A stretch of 64,000 nt of DNA from Anaeromyxobacter dehalogenans 2CP-1. GTDB lineage: Bacteria > Myxococcota > Myxococcia > Myxococcales > Anaeromyxobacteraceae. The DNA lies in contig NC_011891.1 of NCBI RefSeq assembly GCF_000022145.1, positions 2,058,001 to 2,122,000 of the forward strand, written 5' to 3'. The number at the start of each line of letters is the position of its first letter. The stretch's first letter is position 1. This document shows positions 55,647 to 64,000 of the stretch, piece after piece. The position numbers and the translations under genes were made by a program. A model generated the notes under the pieces. The model saw only the letters and a program-made list of their open reading frames with translations, was not told where the DNA came from and made no database searches.

Positions 55647-56375
55647 TCAGCGGATGGCGAAGGTGACGCTCACCGTCGCGGCCACCTCGACCTCGCCCGC
55701 GGCCACCGGCGCGGCCTCCGCCTTCATGGACATCACGCGCGCGTCGCGCATCACCGGGAACGGGCGGACCTCGCCGCCCTCGGAGACGGTCAGCACCTCG
55801 CCCAGCGTCACGCCGGCGGCGCGGGCGATGGCCTCGGCCTTGAAGCGCGCGGTGGCGCAGGCGGCGGCGAGCGCGCGGGCCTGCTCCGGCGTGGGATCCT
55901 CCTTCTCGAACGCGAGCGACCGCAGCGTGTTCGTGCCGACCGCGAGCACGCGCTCGATGACCGTGCCGAGGGCGGCGAGGTCGCGGACCTTCACGCGCAG
56001 CTCGTCCGTCACCGTGTAGCCGGTGATGGGCCCGGGGCCGCCGCCCTTCACGTTCCAGTCGCGGTCCACCGAGACGTCGTGGCGCGCGGTCTGCACGTCC
56101 TTCTCGGCGACGCCGGCGCGGGCCAGGGCGTCGAGGATGCGGCGGAGCTGGGCGTCGGTGTCGGCGGTGACGCGCCGGAGGTCCTTGCCGGTGGCGGTGA
56201 CGCCGGCGAACAGCACCGCGACGTCCGGGCGCACCGACACGTGCCCCTCGCCCGAGACGGCGATGACGCGCGGCGCCGGGGCGGGCGCGGGCGCCGGGCC
56301 GGCCGGGACGGGCTGGGCGCCCGGCGCGGTGGGGGCGAGGGCGAGGGCGGTGGCGAGGGCCAGGGTGCGGAACAT
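55647..56375 (-). CDS. SIMPL-domain (DUF541) periplasmic protein
   Basis: The 242-residue protein has a signal peptide, a Pro/Ala linker and a SIMPL domain opening [17 protein letters not shown] with [13 protein letters not shown] and a C-terminal V-A-A-T-V-S-V-T-F strand. Family members (YggE, BP26) are periplasmic or outer-membrane proteins connected with oxidative stress; the molecular role is not established. A full GGAGGT ribosome site precedes the ATG at 56375. Confidence 0.92.
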   Translation of the reverse strand: MFRTLALATALALAPTAPGAQPVPAGPAPAPAPAPRVIAVSGEGHVSVRPDVAVLFAGVTATGKDLRRVTADTDAQLRRILDALARAGVAEKDVQTARHDVSVDRDWNVKGGGPGPITGYTVTDELRVKVRDLAALGTVIERVLAVGTNTLRSLAFEKEDPTPEQARALAAACATARFKAEAIARAAGVTLGEVLTVSEGGEVRPFPVMRDARVMSMKAEAAPVAAGEVEVAATVSVTFAIR

Positions 56376-56508
56376 GGTGCGACCTCCGGTGCGGGTTCGG
56401 CGGTAGGAACGCCCGGGGGCCGGATCCGATCTAGACCCCGACGGGGTCAAGGCCGGCCGCGCATCCGCGGGTGACGCCCGCCGGCGAGGACCGTAGAATC
56501 CCCGACCC

Positions 56509-56742
56509 TTGGAAGCCCTCCTCGACCCCTCGAAGCCGCTGCACTGGATCGTCGCCGCGGTGCTGCTCGTCTCCGGCCTGGTCTGCGCCTGGATCGGCGT
56601 GCGCGACGGGTTCGTGCGCCGGCGCATGCCGACCAGCGGCGGCCTGCTCACCGGCGGGAAGGCGCTCGCCGCCGGCGTTCTGTACGTCGCGACCGGCCTG
56701 GCCGGCGTGGTGGGGGCGCTCCTGTTCGCGCTCCGGCGGTGA
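56509..56742 (+). CDS. Small membrane protein (77 residues)
   Basis: The frame starts at a TTG (56509) and encodes two hydrophobic helices, near residues 13-32 and 50-73, joined by a basic loop with R-R-R-M-P-T-S-G-G. The composition and length are those of a small inner-membrane protein. I recognise no family. There is no ATG or GTG upstream of the first helix and no good ribosome site, so the start is uncertain. Confidence 0.6.
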   Translation: MEALLDPSKPLHWIVAAVLLVSGLVCAWIGVRDGFVRRRMPTSGGLLTGGKALAAGVLYVATGLAGVVGALLFALRR

Positions 56743-56917
56743 GCCGCGGCCCGCCGCCCGCACGCAACGTGGCGGATCGACGCAACCATCCGGGTCGTGT
56801 ATCGTGCACGGTCCAGCCCCGTTGGGGGCTCGATCACAGCGGACGGCGGGACGGCCGCGGCGCGACGGGCGCCGGCGATCGGGGACGCGTCGTCCGCAGC
56901 GCGCGGAAGGAACGCGG

Positions 56918-58468
<1,551 letters not shown>

Positions 58469-58501
58469 ACCTCACACCAGGAACCCAAGGAGACACCGAG
58501 C

Positions 58502-59563
58502 GTGAACGCGAAGATCGTGGTGCTGCCGGGCGACGGGATCGGGCCGGAGGTGACGGCCGAGGCGGTGCGGGTGCTGGAGGCGGTGGCGCGCCGGGGAGGG
58601 CACACGCTCTCGTTCACCGAGCGGCTGATGGGCGGGTGCTCCATCGACGCGCACGGGACCGCGCTCACGCCCGAGGTGCTCGCCGACTGCCAGGCGGCCG
58701 ACGCGGTGCTGCTCGGCGCCGTGGGCGGGCCGAAGTGGGACGACCCGCGCGCCAGGGTGCGCCCGGAGCAGGGGCTGCTCGGCCTGCGCAAGGGCCTGGG
58801 CGTCTTCGCGAACCTGCGCCCGGTGCGCGTGCACCCGAGCCTGCTCGACTCCTCCCCGCTCCGCCCGGAGAAGCTCCGCGGCGTGGACATCATGGTGATC
58901 CGCGAGCTGACCGGCGGCCTCTACTTCGGCCAGCCCAAGGGGCGCGACGTGAAGGACGGGCACGCGCGCGCGGTGGACACGCTCGAGTACCAGGACTTCG
59001 AGGTGCGCCGGGTGGTGGAGCTCGCGTTCCGCATCGCCAAGGGGCGGAAGAAGAAGGTCACGAGCGTGGACAAGGCGAACGTGCTCGAGTCCTCGCGGCT
59101 CTGGCGCGAGATCGCGACCGCCATCGGGCAGGCGAACCCCGACGTGGCGCTCGATCACATGCTGGTGGACACCGCCGCCATGCGGCTCGTCACCAGCCCG
59201 GCCACGCTCGACGTGGTCGTCACCGAGAACATGTTCGGCGACATCCTCACCGACGAGGCCTCGGTGCTGGCCGGCTCGATGGGCATGCTCCCGTCCGCCT
59301 CCATCGGCGAGAAGGGGCCGGGCCTCTACGAGCCCATCCACGGCTCCGCCCCGGACATCGCCGGCAAGGGCATCGCGAACCCGGTGGGCACCGTGCTCTC
59401 CGCCGCGCTGCTGCTCCGCCACTCGCTCGGCCTCGAGCCGGAGGCGGCCGCCATCGAGCGCGCCGTGGACCAGGCCATCACCGACGGCTGCCGCACCGCC
59501 GACCTGGGCGGGAAGCTCTCCACCCGCGCCATGGCCGACGAGATCCTGAAGCGGCTCGCCTAG
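58502..59563 (+). CDS. leuB: 3-isopropylmalate dehydrogenase
   Basis: The 353-residue enzyme oxidises and decarboxylates 3-isopropylmalate, and in citramalate users also 3-methylmalate. It has [29 protein letters not shown], the catalytic lysine in D-K-A-N-V-L and [11 protein letters not shown]. The start is a GTG at 58502 after AAGGAG. Co-transcription with cimA points to use in both leucine and isoleucine synthesis. Confidence 0.96.
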   Translation: MNAKIVVLPGDGIGPEVTAEAVRVLEAVARRGGHTLSFTERLMGGCSIDAHGTALTPEVLADCQAADAVLLGAVGGPKWDDPRARVRPEQGLLGLRKGLGVFANLRPVRVHPSLLDSSPLRPEKLRGVDIMVIRELTGGLYFGQPKGRDVKDGHARAVDTLEYQDFEVRRVVELAFRIAKGRKKKVTSVDKANVLESSRLWREIATAIGQANPDVALDHMLVDTAAMRLVTSPATLDVVVTENMFGDILTDEASVLAGSMGMLPSASIGEKGPGLYEPIHGSAPDIAGKGIANPVGTVLSAALLLRHSLGLEPEAAAIERAVDQAITDGCRTADLGGKLSTRAMADEILKRLA

Positions 59564-59583
59564 CCACGCCCCGGGACGCCGCC

Positions 59584-60714
59584 ATGCCGGCCGGCCCACG
59601 CGGCCCGCTCCCCGCGCTGGACGGGCTGCGCGGGCTGGCCATCGGCGGCGTCCTCGCCTGCCACCTGCTCAACGCCTGGCCCGGCGCCGGCGCCTGGGAG
59701 CGCCGCGCGGTGGCGGCGCTCGGGCTGGGCTGGACCGGCGTGGACCTGTTCTTCGTCCTCTCCGGCTTCCTCATCACCGGCGGCCTGGTGGACACGCTCG
59801 GCCAGCGCGGCTGGTGGCGCGGCTTCCTGGTCCGGCGGGCGCTCCGGATCTTCCCGCTCTACTACCTCGCGCTCGCGGTGTTCGCGGTGGCGGGGCCGGC
59901 GCTCGGGCTGGTGGACCAGTGGACGTTCGGCCGGTGGGGCTGGTGGTACTGGGGCTACCTCGGCAACTGGGCCTACGCGGCGCGCCAGGTCATCCCGGCG
60001 CTCTCGCACTTCTGGTCGCTCGCGGTCGAGGAGCAGTTCTACCTGGCCTGGCCGCTGGTGGTGCTGCTCGCGCGCGGGCGGGCGCTCGCCGCGGTCTCGG
60101 CCGCGCTGGTCTGTGCCGGGCCGGCGCTGCGCTGGCTCATCGTGGACTCGGGGCTGCCGGTGGGGAGCGCCTACCGGCTCACGCCGGGCCGGGTGGACGC
60201 GCTCGCCATGGGCGCGCTCGTCGCGGTGGTGGCGCGCGCGCCGGGCGGCGCCGGGCTGCTGCGGCGCGCCTGGTGGCCGGCGGCGGCGGTCGGGGCGGCC
60301 GGGTTCGCCGCGCTCGGGCTGCCGCACGGGTTCGACATGCACGCGCGGCCGCTCGAGATCTGGAGCCACCTCTGGCTGGCGCTGGCGTTTGGCGGGCTGG
60401 TGGCGGGCGCGGTCGCGACGGAGGGGACCGCCCACCCGCTCCGGCGCGCGCTGTCCGCGGCGCCGCTCCGGGCGCTCGGCCGCTACAGCTACGGCCTGTA
60501 CGTCGTGCACTACCTCGTCCACGTGGGCGCGCTCGGCGCGCTGCGGGCGCGACCCTGGGGCACGGCGCTGCTCGCCTCGCGCGCGGGCTACGCCGCCTAC
60601 GCGGTGACCGCGCTGGCGGCCTCGCTCCTGATCGCCTGGGCGAGCTTCCACCTGGTGGAGCAGCGCTTCCTCGCGCTCAAGGACCGCCTCGCGCCGCGGC
60701 GCGCCGCGGCGTAG
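59584..60714 (+). CDS. Membrane acyltransferase (acyltransferase 3 family)
   Basis: The 376-residue protein has about ten membrane segments and the family signatures L-D-G-L-R-G-L-A-I near the N-terminus, [21 protein letters not shown] and [13 protein letters not shown]. Such proteins (OafA-like) transfer acyl groups to surface carbohydrates or similar acceptors. The acceptor is unknown. It lies 20 bp after leuB but is functionally unrelated. The start is the ATG at 59584. Confidence 0.9.
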   Translation: MPAGPRGPLPALDGLRGLAIGGVLACHLLNAWPGAGAWERRAVAALGLGWTGVDLFFVLSGFLITGGLVDTLGQRGWWRGFLVRRALRIFPLYYLALAVFAVAGPALGLVDQWTFGRWGWWYWGYLGNWAYAARQVIPALSHFWSLAVEEQFYLAWPLVVLLARGRALAAVSAALVCAGPALRWLIVDSGLPVGSAYRLTPGRVDALAMGALVAVVARAPGGAGLLRRAWWPAAAVGAAGFAALGLPHGFDMHARPLEIWSHLWLALAFGGLVAGAVATEGTAHPLRRALSAAPLRALGRYSYGLYVVHYLVHVGALGALRARPWGTALLASRAGYAAYAVTALAASLLIAWASFHLVEQRFLALKDRLAPRRAAA

Positions 60715-60745
60715 CGCCCCCGCCCGCGCGCCCGCGGAGGGGCCG

Positions 60746-60763
60746 AAAGCGGACCGGTCCGGG
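60746..60763. promoter_or_regulatory. GGACCGGTCC-containing motif upstream of fumarase
   Basis: GAAAGCGGACCGGTCCGG lies about 145 bp before the fumarase start. The same 18 bases, one substitution apart, occur at 26949-26966 upstream of the flavoprotein operon. The core GGACCGGTCC is a perfect 10-bp palindrome. It may be the binding site of a shared regulator. Confidence 0.45.
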
Positions 60764-60905
60764 CGAGAATCCGCGTGCGATCGGGGCTCAGCGGCGCATC
60801 GACACCGGCCGCCGTCCTGTGCTTTCCTGCGGGCCCCGGGCACCGAGAGCGCACCGGCCCGCGTTTCGACTTCCCACCCCGTTCGCCCGCGAAGGAGAGG
60901 CACAC

Positions 60906-62528
60906 ATGGCGACTCCCGCGTTCCACTACCAGGACCCGTTCCCCGTCTCGAAGGACGCGACCAAGTACCGGCTCCTCACCAGCGAGGGCGTGTCGGTCGG
61001 GACGTTCGAGGGCAAGGAGATCCTGAAGGTCGAGCCGGCGGCGCTCACCCGCCTCGCGCGCGAGGCGATGCGCGAGGTGTCGTTCTTCCTCCGCCCCGAG
61101 CACAACGAGCAGGTCGCGAAGATCCTGGCAGACCCCGAGGCGTCGCAGAACGACAAGGGCGTCGCCATCGCGTTCCTCAAGAACGCCGAGATCGCGGCCC
61201 GCGGCGAGCTGCCCATCTGCCAGGACACCGGCACCGCCACCATCGTGGCGAAGAAGGGCCAGCAGGTCTGGACCGGCGTGAAGGACGAGCAGTACCTGTC
61301 GGAGGGCGTGTACCTCACCTACACCGGCGAGAACCTCCGCTACTCCCAGACCTCCGCGCTCGACATGTACCGCGAGGTGAACACCGGCACGAACCTGCCG
61401 GCGCAGATCGACGTCCTCGCGACCGAGGGCGCCGAGTACAAGTTCCTGTTCGTGGCGAAGGGCGGCGGGTCGGCCAACAAGACCATGCTGTTCCAGGAGA
61501 CCAAGGCGCTCCTCACGCCGGAGAAGCTCGAGAAGTTCCTGGTCGACAAGATGAAGTACCTCGGCACCGCCGCCTGCCCGCCGTACCACATCGCGGTGGT
61601 GGTGGGCGGCACGAGCGCCGAGACCTGCCTGAAGACGGTGAAGCTCGCCTCGACGAAGTACTACGACGGCCTCCCCACCGAGGGGAACGAGCACGGCCAG
61701 GCGTTCCGCGACGTCGCGCTGGAGCAGCGGCTGCTCGAGGCGGCCAACAAGCTCGGCATCGGCGCGCAGTTCGGCGGCAAGTACTTCGCGCACGACATCC
61801 GCGTGGTGCGGCTGCCGCGCCACGGCGCCTCCTGCCCGGTCGGCATGGCGGTGTCCTGCTCGGCCGACCGCAACGTGAAGGCGAAGATCAACAGGGAAGG
61901 GCTCTGGATCGAGGAGCTCGACCACGCGCCGGGCCGCCTCATCCCGCTCGAGCTGAAGAAGGGCAAGCACGAGCACGGCGTGAAGGTGGACCTCAACAAG
62001 CCCATGAAGGAGATCCTGGCCGAGCTGACGAAGTACCCGGTCTCGACCCCGCTGCTCCTCACCGGCACGCTGGTGGTGGCCCGCGACATCGCGCACGCGA
62101 AGTTCAAGGAGCTGATCGACCAGGGCAAGGGCGTGCCCGAGTACCTGAAGCACCACCCGGTGTACTACGCCGGCCCGGCCAAGACGCCGAAGGGCAAGCC
62201 GTCCGGCTCGTTCGGCCCCACCACCGCCGGCCGCATGGACTCGTACGTGGACCTGCTGCAGTCGCACGGCGCGTCGATGGTGATGATCGCGAAGGGCAAC
62301 CGCAGCCAGCAGGTGACCGACGCGTGCAAGAAGCACGGCGGCTTCTACCTGGGCTCGATCGGCGGCCCGGCCGCGGTGCTGGCCGAGGAGAACATCAAGA
62401 AGGTGGAGTGCATCGACTTCGCCGAGCTCGGCATGGAAGCCGTCTGGAAGATCGAGGTCGAGAACTTCCCCGCGTTCATCCTGGTGGACGACAAGGGCAA
62501 CGACTTCTTCAAGAAGCTGGGGATGTAG
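60906..62528 (+). CDS. fumA: Fumarate hydratase, class I (iron-sulfur)
   Basis: A 540-residue [4Fe-4S] fumarase that interconverts fumarate and malate in the TCA cycle. The single chain holds both the alpha-like (residues ~1-330) and beta-like (~340-540) parts, as in E. coli FumA (548). Cluster cysteines are in [17 protein letters not shown] and H-G-A-S-C-P-V-G. The beta-part has T-A-G-R-M-D-S-Y. The enzyme is oxygen-sensitive, fitting an anaerobic or microaerophilic life. Ribosome site GGAGAGG precedes the ATG. Confidence 0.95.
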   Translation: MATPAFHYQDPFPVSKDATKYRLLTSEGVSVGTFEGKEILKVEPAALTRLAREAMREVSFFLRPEHNEQVAKILADPEASQNDKGVAIAFLKNAEIAARGELPICQDTGTATIVAKKGQQVWTGVKDEQYLSEGVYLTYTGENLRYSQTSALDMYREVNTGTNLPAQIDVLATEGAEYKFLFVAKGGGSANKTMLFQETKALLTPEKLEKFLVDKMKYLGTAACPPYHIAVVVGGTSAETCLKTVKLASTKYYDGLPTEGNEHGQAFRDVALEQRLLEAANKLGIGAQFGGKYFAHDIRVVRLPRHGASCPVGMAVSCSADRNVKAKINREGLWIEELDHAPGRLIPLELKKGKHEHGVKVDLNKPMKEILAELTKYPVSTPLLLTGTLVVARDIAHAKFKELIDQGKGVPEYLKHHPVYYAGPAKTPKGKPSGSFGPTTAGRMDSYVDLLQSHGASMVMIAKGNRSQQVTDACKKHGGFYLGSIGGPAAVLAEENIKKVECIDFAELGMEAVWKIEVENFPAFILVDDKGNDFFKKLGM

Positions 62529-63927
62529 CCGGCCCCGCCTCGATCACCCGCACCCCCCGGCCGGCAGGCGCGCCCGCGAAGGCCGCCTGCCGGCCGTCCT
62601 GTTCCGGGGCCGCCGCGGCGGCCGGGGGCCGGGCGCGGCGCGCGGGGGGCCGCGGCGCGAACGCCGCCAGCTCCTCGTCCAGCGCGCCCGCCAGCGCGCG
62701 CGGGTCGATCGGGAACGCCGCGTCGGCGCGCACGCCCATCGTCACCTTGCCGGCGTAGCTGAAGACGCTCACGCCCAGCCCGAGCGCGGCCGGGTGCGGG
62801 ACCCAGAACAGCAGCTCGTCCACCCGCCGGCCGGCGAGGTGGAGCCGCCGCTGCGGGCCGGGGACGTTGGTCACCACCAGCGACGCCTTCCGCGAGAAGA
62901 ACGCGGTGCCGAGCCGCTCCAGCGCGGGCGGCGCGAAGCCGAGGGCGCCCAGCACCCCGAGCGCCACCCAGGCGTCCGGGCTGCGCTTCAGCGCGGCGGT
63001 GCGGCCGCGCACGATCTCCAGCCGCTCGTCCGGCGCGAGCGGTTCGACCGGCAGGTCGAGGAACACGAGGCCGAACTGGTTGCCCGCCCCGGCCACCCCC
63101 GCCGCGGGCGCCGCGCGCAGGTTCACCGGCACCAGCGCGCGCACGTCGTCGGGCAGCGGTCCCGGCGGGACGGGGCCGGCGCGGAGGGCGCGCGAGAGCG
63201 CGCCGGAGAGCGCCGCGAGCAGCGCGTCGTTCACGGTGCCCCCGCCGGCCCGGGCGGCGGCGCGCACGTCCTCGAGCGGCCACGACCGCGACCACGCGAC
63301 GGTCCGGCGGCCGGAGAGCGCCGGCGGCGCGAGCGCGCCGGTCGCGGTGGGGAGCGTGGCCATCTTCCAGAGCGCGGCCGCGGCGGCGAGCGGATCCCGG
63401 AGCAGCGCGCGGGCGCCGCGGCGGAGCGGGTCGCCTCCGGGCACGTCCGGCGCCGGCGCCTCGACGCGGCCGGCGTGCTCGTCGGACAGGCCGAGCAGCA
63501 CCGACACGAGCGCGACCCCGTCCGCCATGCAGTGGTGGAGCTTCACCACCAGCGCGCTCTCCTCGGCGCCCTCGAGCAGCAGCGCGCGCCAGGGCGGGCG
63601 GCCGGCCGGGAGCGGCTGCGTGGCCGCCTCGGACACGGCCGCCTCGAGCGCCTCCGGGTGCGCCTCGCGCAGCGGCCGCGCGCTGAGGTGTCGCGCGATG
63701 GAGAAGCGCGGATCCGGCTCCCAGGCCGGGCCGCCCAGCGCGCCGGCGTCCGCCACCCGCGCGCGGAACCGCTCGTGCGGCAGCAGCCGCTGCTCCAGCA
63801 GCGTGCGCAGCCGCGGCGGGGTGAGGCGACCCGCGAGGCGCAGCAGCACCACGATGTCGGCCGTGTTCTCGGGGCGGTCCATGCGCAGCCAGGCGGCGTC
63901 CACCCGGCTCATCGGCTCGCGGGTCAT
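62509..63927 (-). CDS. Wax ester synthase/diacylglycerol acyltransferase (WS/DGAT)
   Basis: The 472-residue protein has the acyltransferase active-site motif K-L-H-H-C-M-A-D-G (HHxxxDG, near residue 132), an N-terminal [10 protein letters not shown] segment, and P-V-N-L-R and V-T-N-V-P-G-P blocks typical of the family. These enzymes esterify fatty acyl-CoA to alcohols or diacylglycerol to form storage lipids. Its 3' end overlaps the convergent fumarase gene by 20 bp. The C-terminus is Ala/Pro-rich. Substrate preference is unknown. Confidence 0.92.
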   Translation of the reverse strand: MTREPMSRVDAAWLRMDRPENTADIVVLLRLAGRLTPPRLRTLLEQRLLPHERFRARVADAGALGGPAWEPDPRFSIARHLSARPLREAHPEALEAAVSEAATQPLPAGRPPWRALLLEGAEESALVVKLHHCMADGVALVSVLLGLSDEHAGRVEAPAPDVPGGDPLRRGARALLRDPLAAAAALWKMATLPTATGALAPPALSGRRTVAWSRSWPLEDVRAAARAGGGTVNDALLAALSGALSRALRAGPVPPGPLPDDVRALVPVNLRAAPAAGVAGAGNQFGLVFLDLPVEPLAPDERLEIVRGRTAALKRSPDAWVALGVLGALGFAPPALERLGTAFFSRKASLVVTNVPGPQRRLHLAGRRVDELLFWVPHPAALGLGVSVFSYAGKVTMGVRADAAFPIDPRALAGALDEELAAFAPRPPARRARPPAAAAAPEQDGRQAAFAGAPAGRGVRVIEAGPATSPAS

Positions 63928-64000
63928 GTCGGCTCCTGGGCCGGATCCTGCGCGGATCGGCGCGCGGAGGGAGGGACCGGGAGGGAGCCCGGGCGACGTG
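63928..64000. other. Upstream region of the WS/DGAT gene
   Basis: These last 73 bases lie before a minus-strand gene and should contain its ribosome site and promoter. I see no further feature. Confidence 0.4.

Noticed and set aside
56815-56830. Attenuator for cimA (AGCCCC-GTTG-GGGGCT hairpin)
   Set aside because: The stem is short, no T-run follows, and no leader peptide rich in Ile or Leu codons was found.

Overview
This 64 kb window is very GC-rich chromosomal DNA with tightly packed genes, many GTG or TTG starts and few strong Shine-Dalgarno sites. The gene content fits an Anaeromyxobacter-like member of the Myxococcota (former Deltaproteobacteria): a selenocysteine formate dehydrogenase, a ResB/CcsA-type (system II) cytochrome c maturation pair, a periplasmic flavoprotein reductase with a seven-heme cytochrome, class I fumarase, citramalate synthase and a PPi-type phosphofructokinase. 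The organism assignment is inference from gene content and composition. There are no rRNA or tRNA genes, insertion sequences, prophage genes or CRISPR arrays.

Layout. 1-5.5 kb: a truncated metallophosphoesterase, an RdgC-like gene and its overlapping partner, a frameshifted HNH endonuclease gene with an internal 39-bp tandem repeat, a repeat-rich gap, a TGS-domain GTPase and an acetyltransferase. 5.7-12.6 kb: prfC, gloA-dksA-like pair, ald, DAHP synthase, a methyltransferase and a CDF metal transporter. 12.7-16.5 kb: an operon of a Met-rich lipoprotein, ResB and CcsA behind an FNR-like box. 17-22 kb: an SBP-type sensor kinase, a sigma-54 response regulator and dctA, followed by a 33-codon ORF. 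22-27 kb, minus strand: PAP2 phosphatase and a three-gene flavoprotein/heptaheme cytochrome/barrel operon. 27-38 kb: kbl-tdh, lhr-nei and a CHASE-domain sensor kinase.

38-44.6 kb: the formate dehydrogenase cluster. It has a second FNR-like box, a catalytic subunit read through an in-frame TGA with a hairpin just after it, a fused iron-sulfur/NrfD-type membrane subunit, a strong internal terminator-like hairpin and fdhE. 44.6-64 kb: mostly housekeeping and metabolism (pfp, a Cys/Met PLP enzyme, an AsmA/DUF748-like protein, LOG protein, pepD, plsC, RNase HI, a Tat lipoprotein aldo/keto reductase, a rubrerythrin-like protein, FKBP, a SIMPL protein, cimA-leuB, an acyltransferase, fumarase and a WS/DGAT acyltransferase).

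How it works together. The respiratory parts form a plausible anaerobic network. Formate is oxidised in the periplasm and electrons pass to the quinone pool through an NrfD-type subunit. Cytochromes are matured by ResB/CcsA, and a fumarate-reductase-family flavoprotein is fed by a multiheme cytochrome. Near-identical FNR-type boxes upstream of the cytochrome maturation operon and the formate dehydrogenase operon suggest shared oxygen or redox control. A second, longer motif with a GGACCGGTCC core lies upstream of both the flavoprotein operon and fumarase. Dispersed REP-like hairpins sit mainly between convergent genes.
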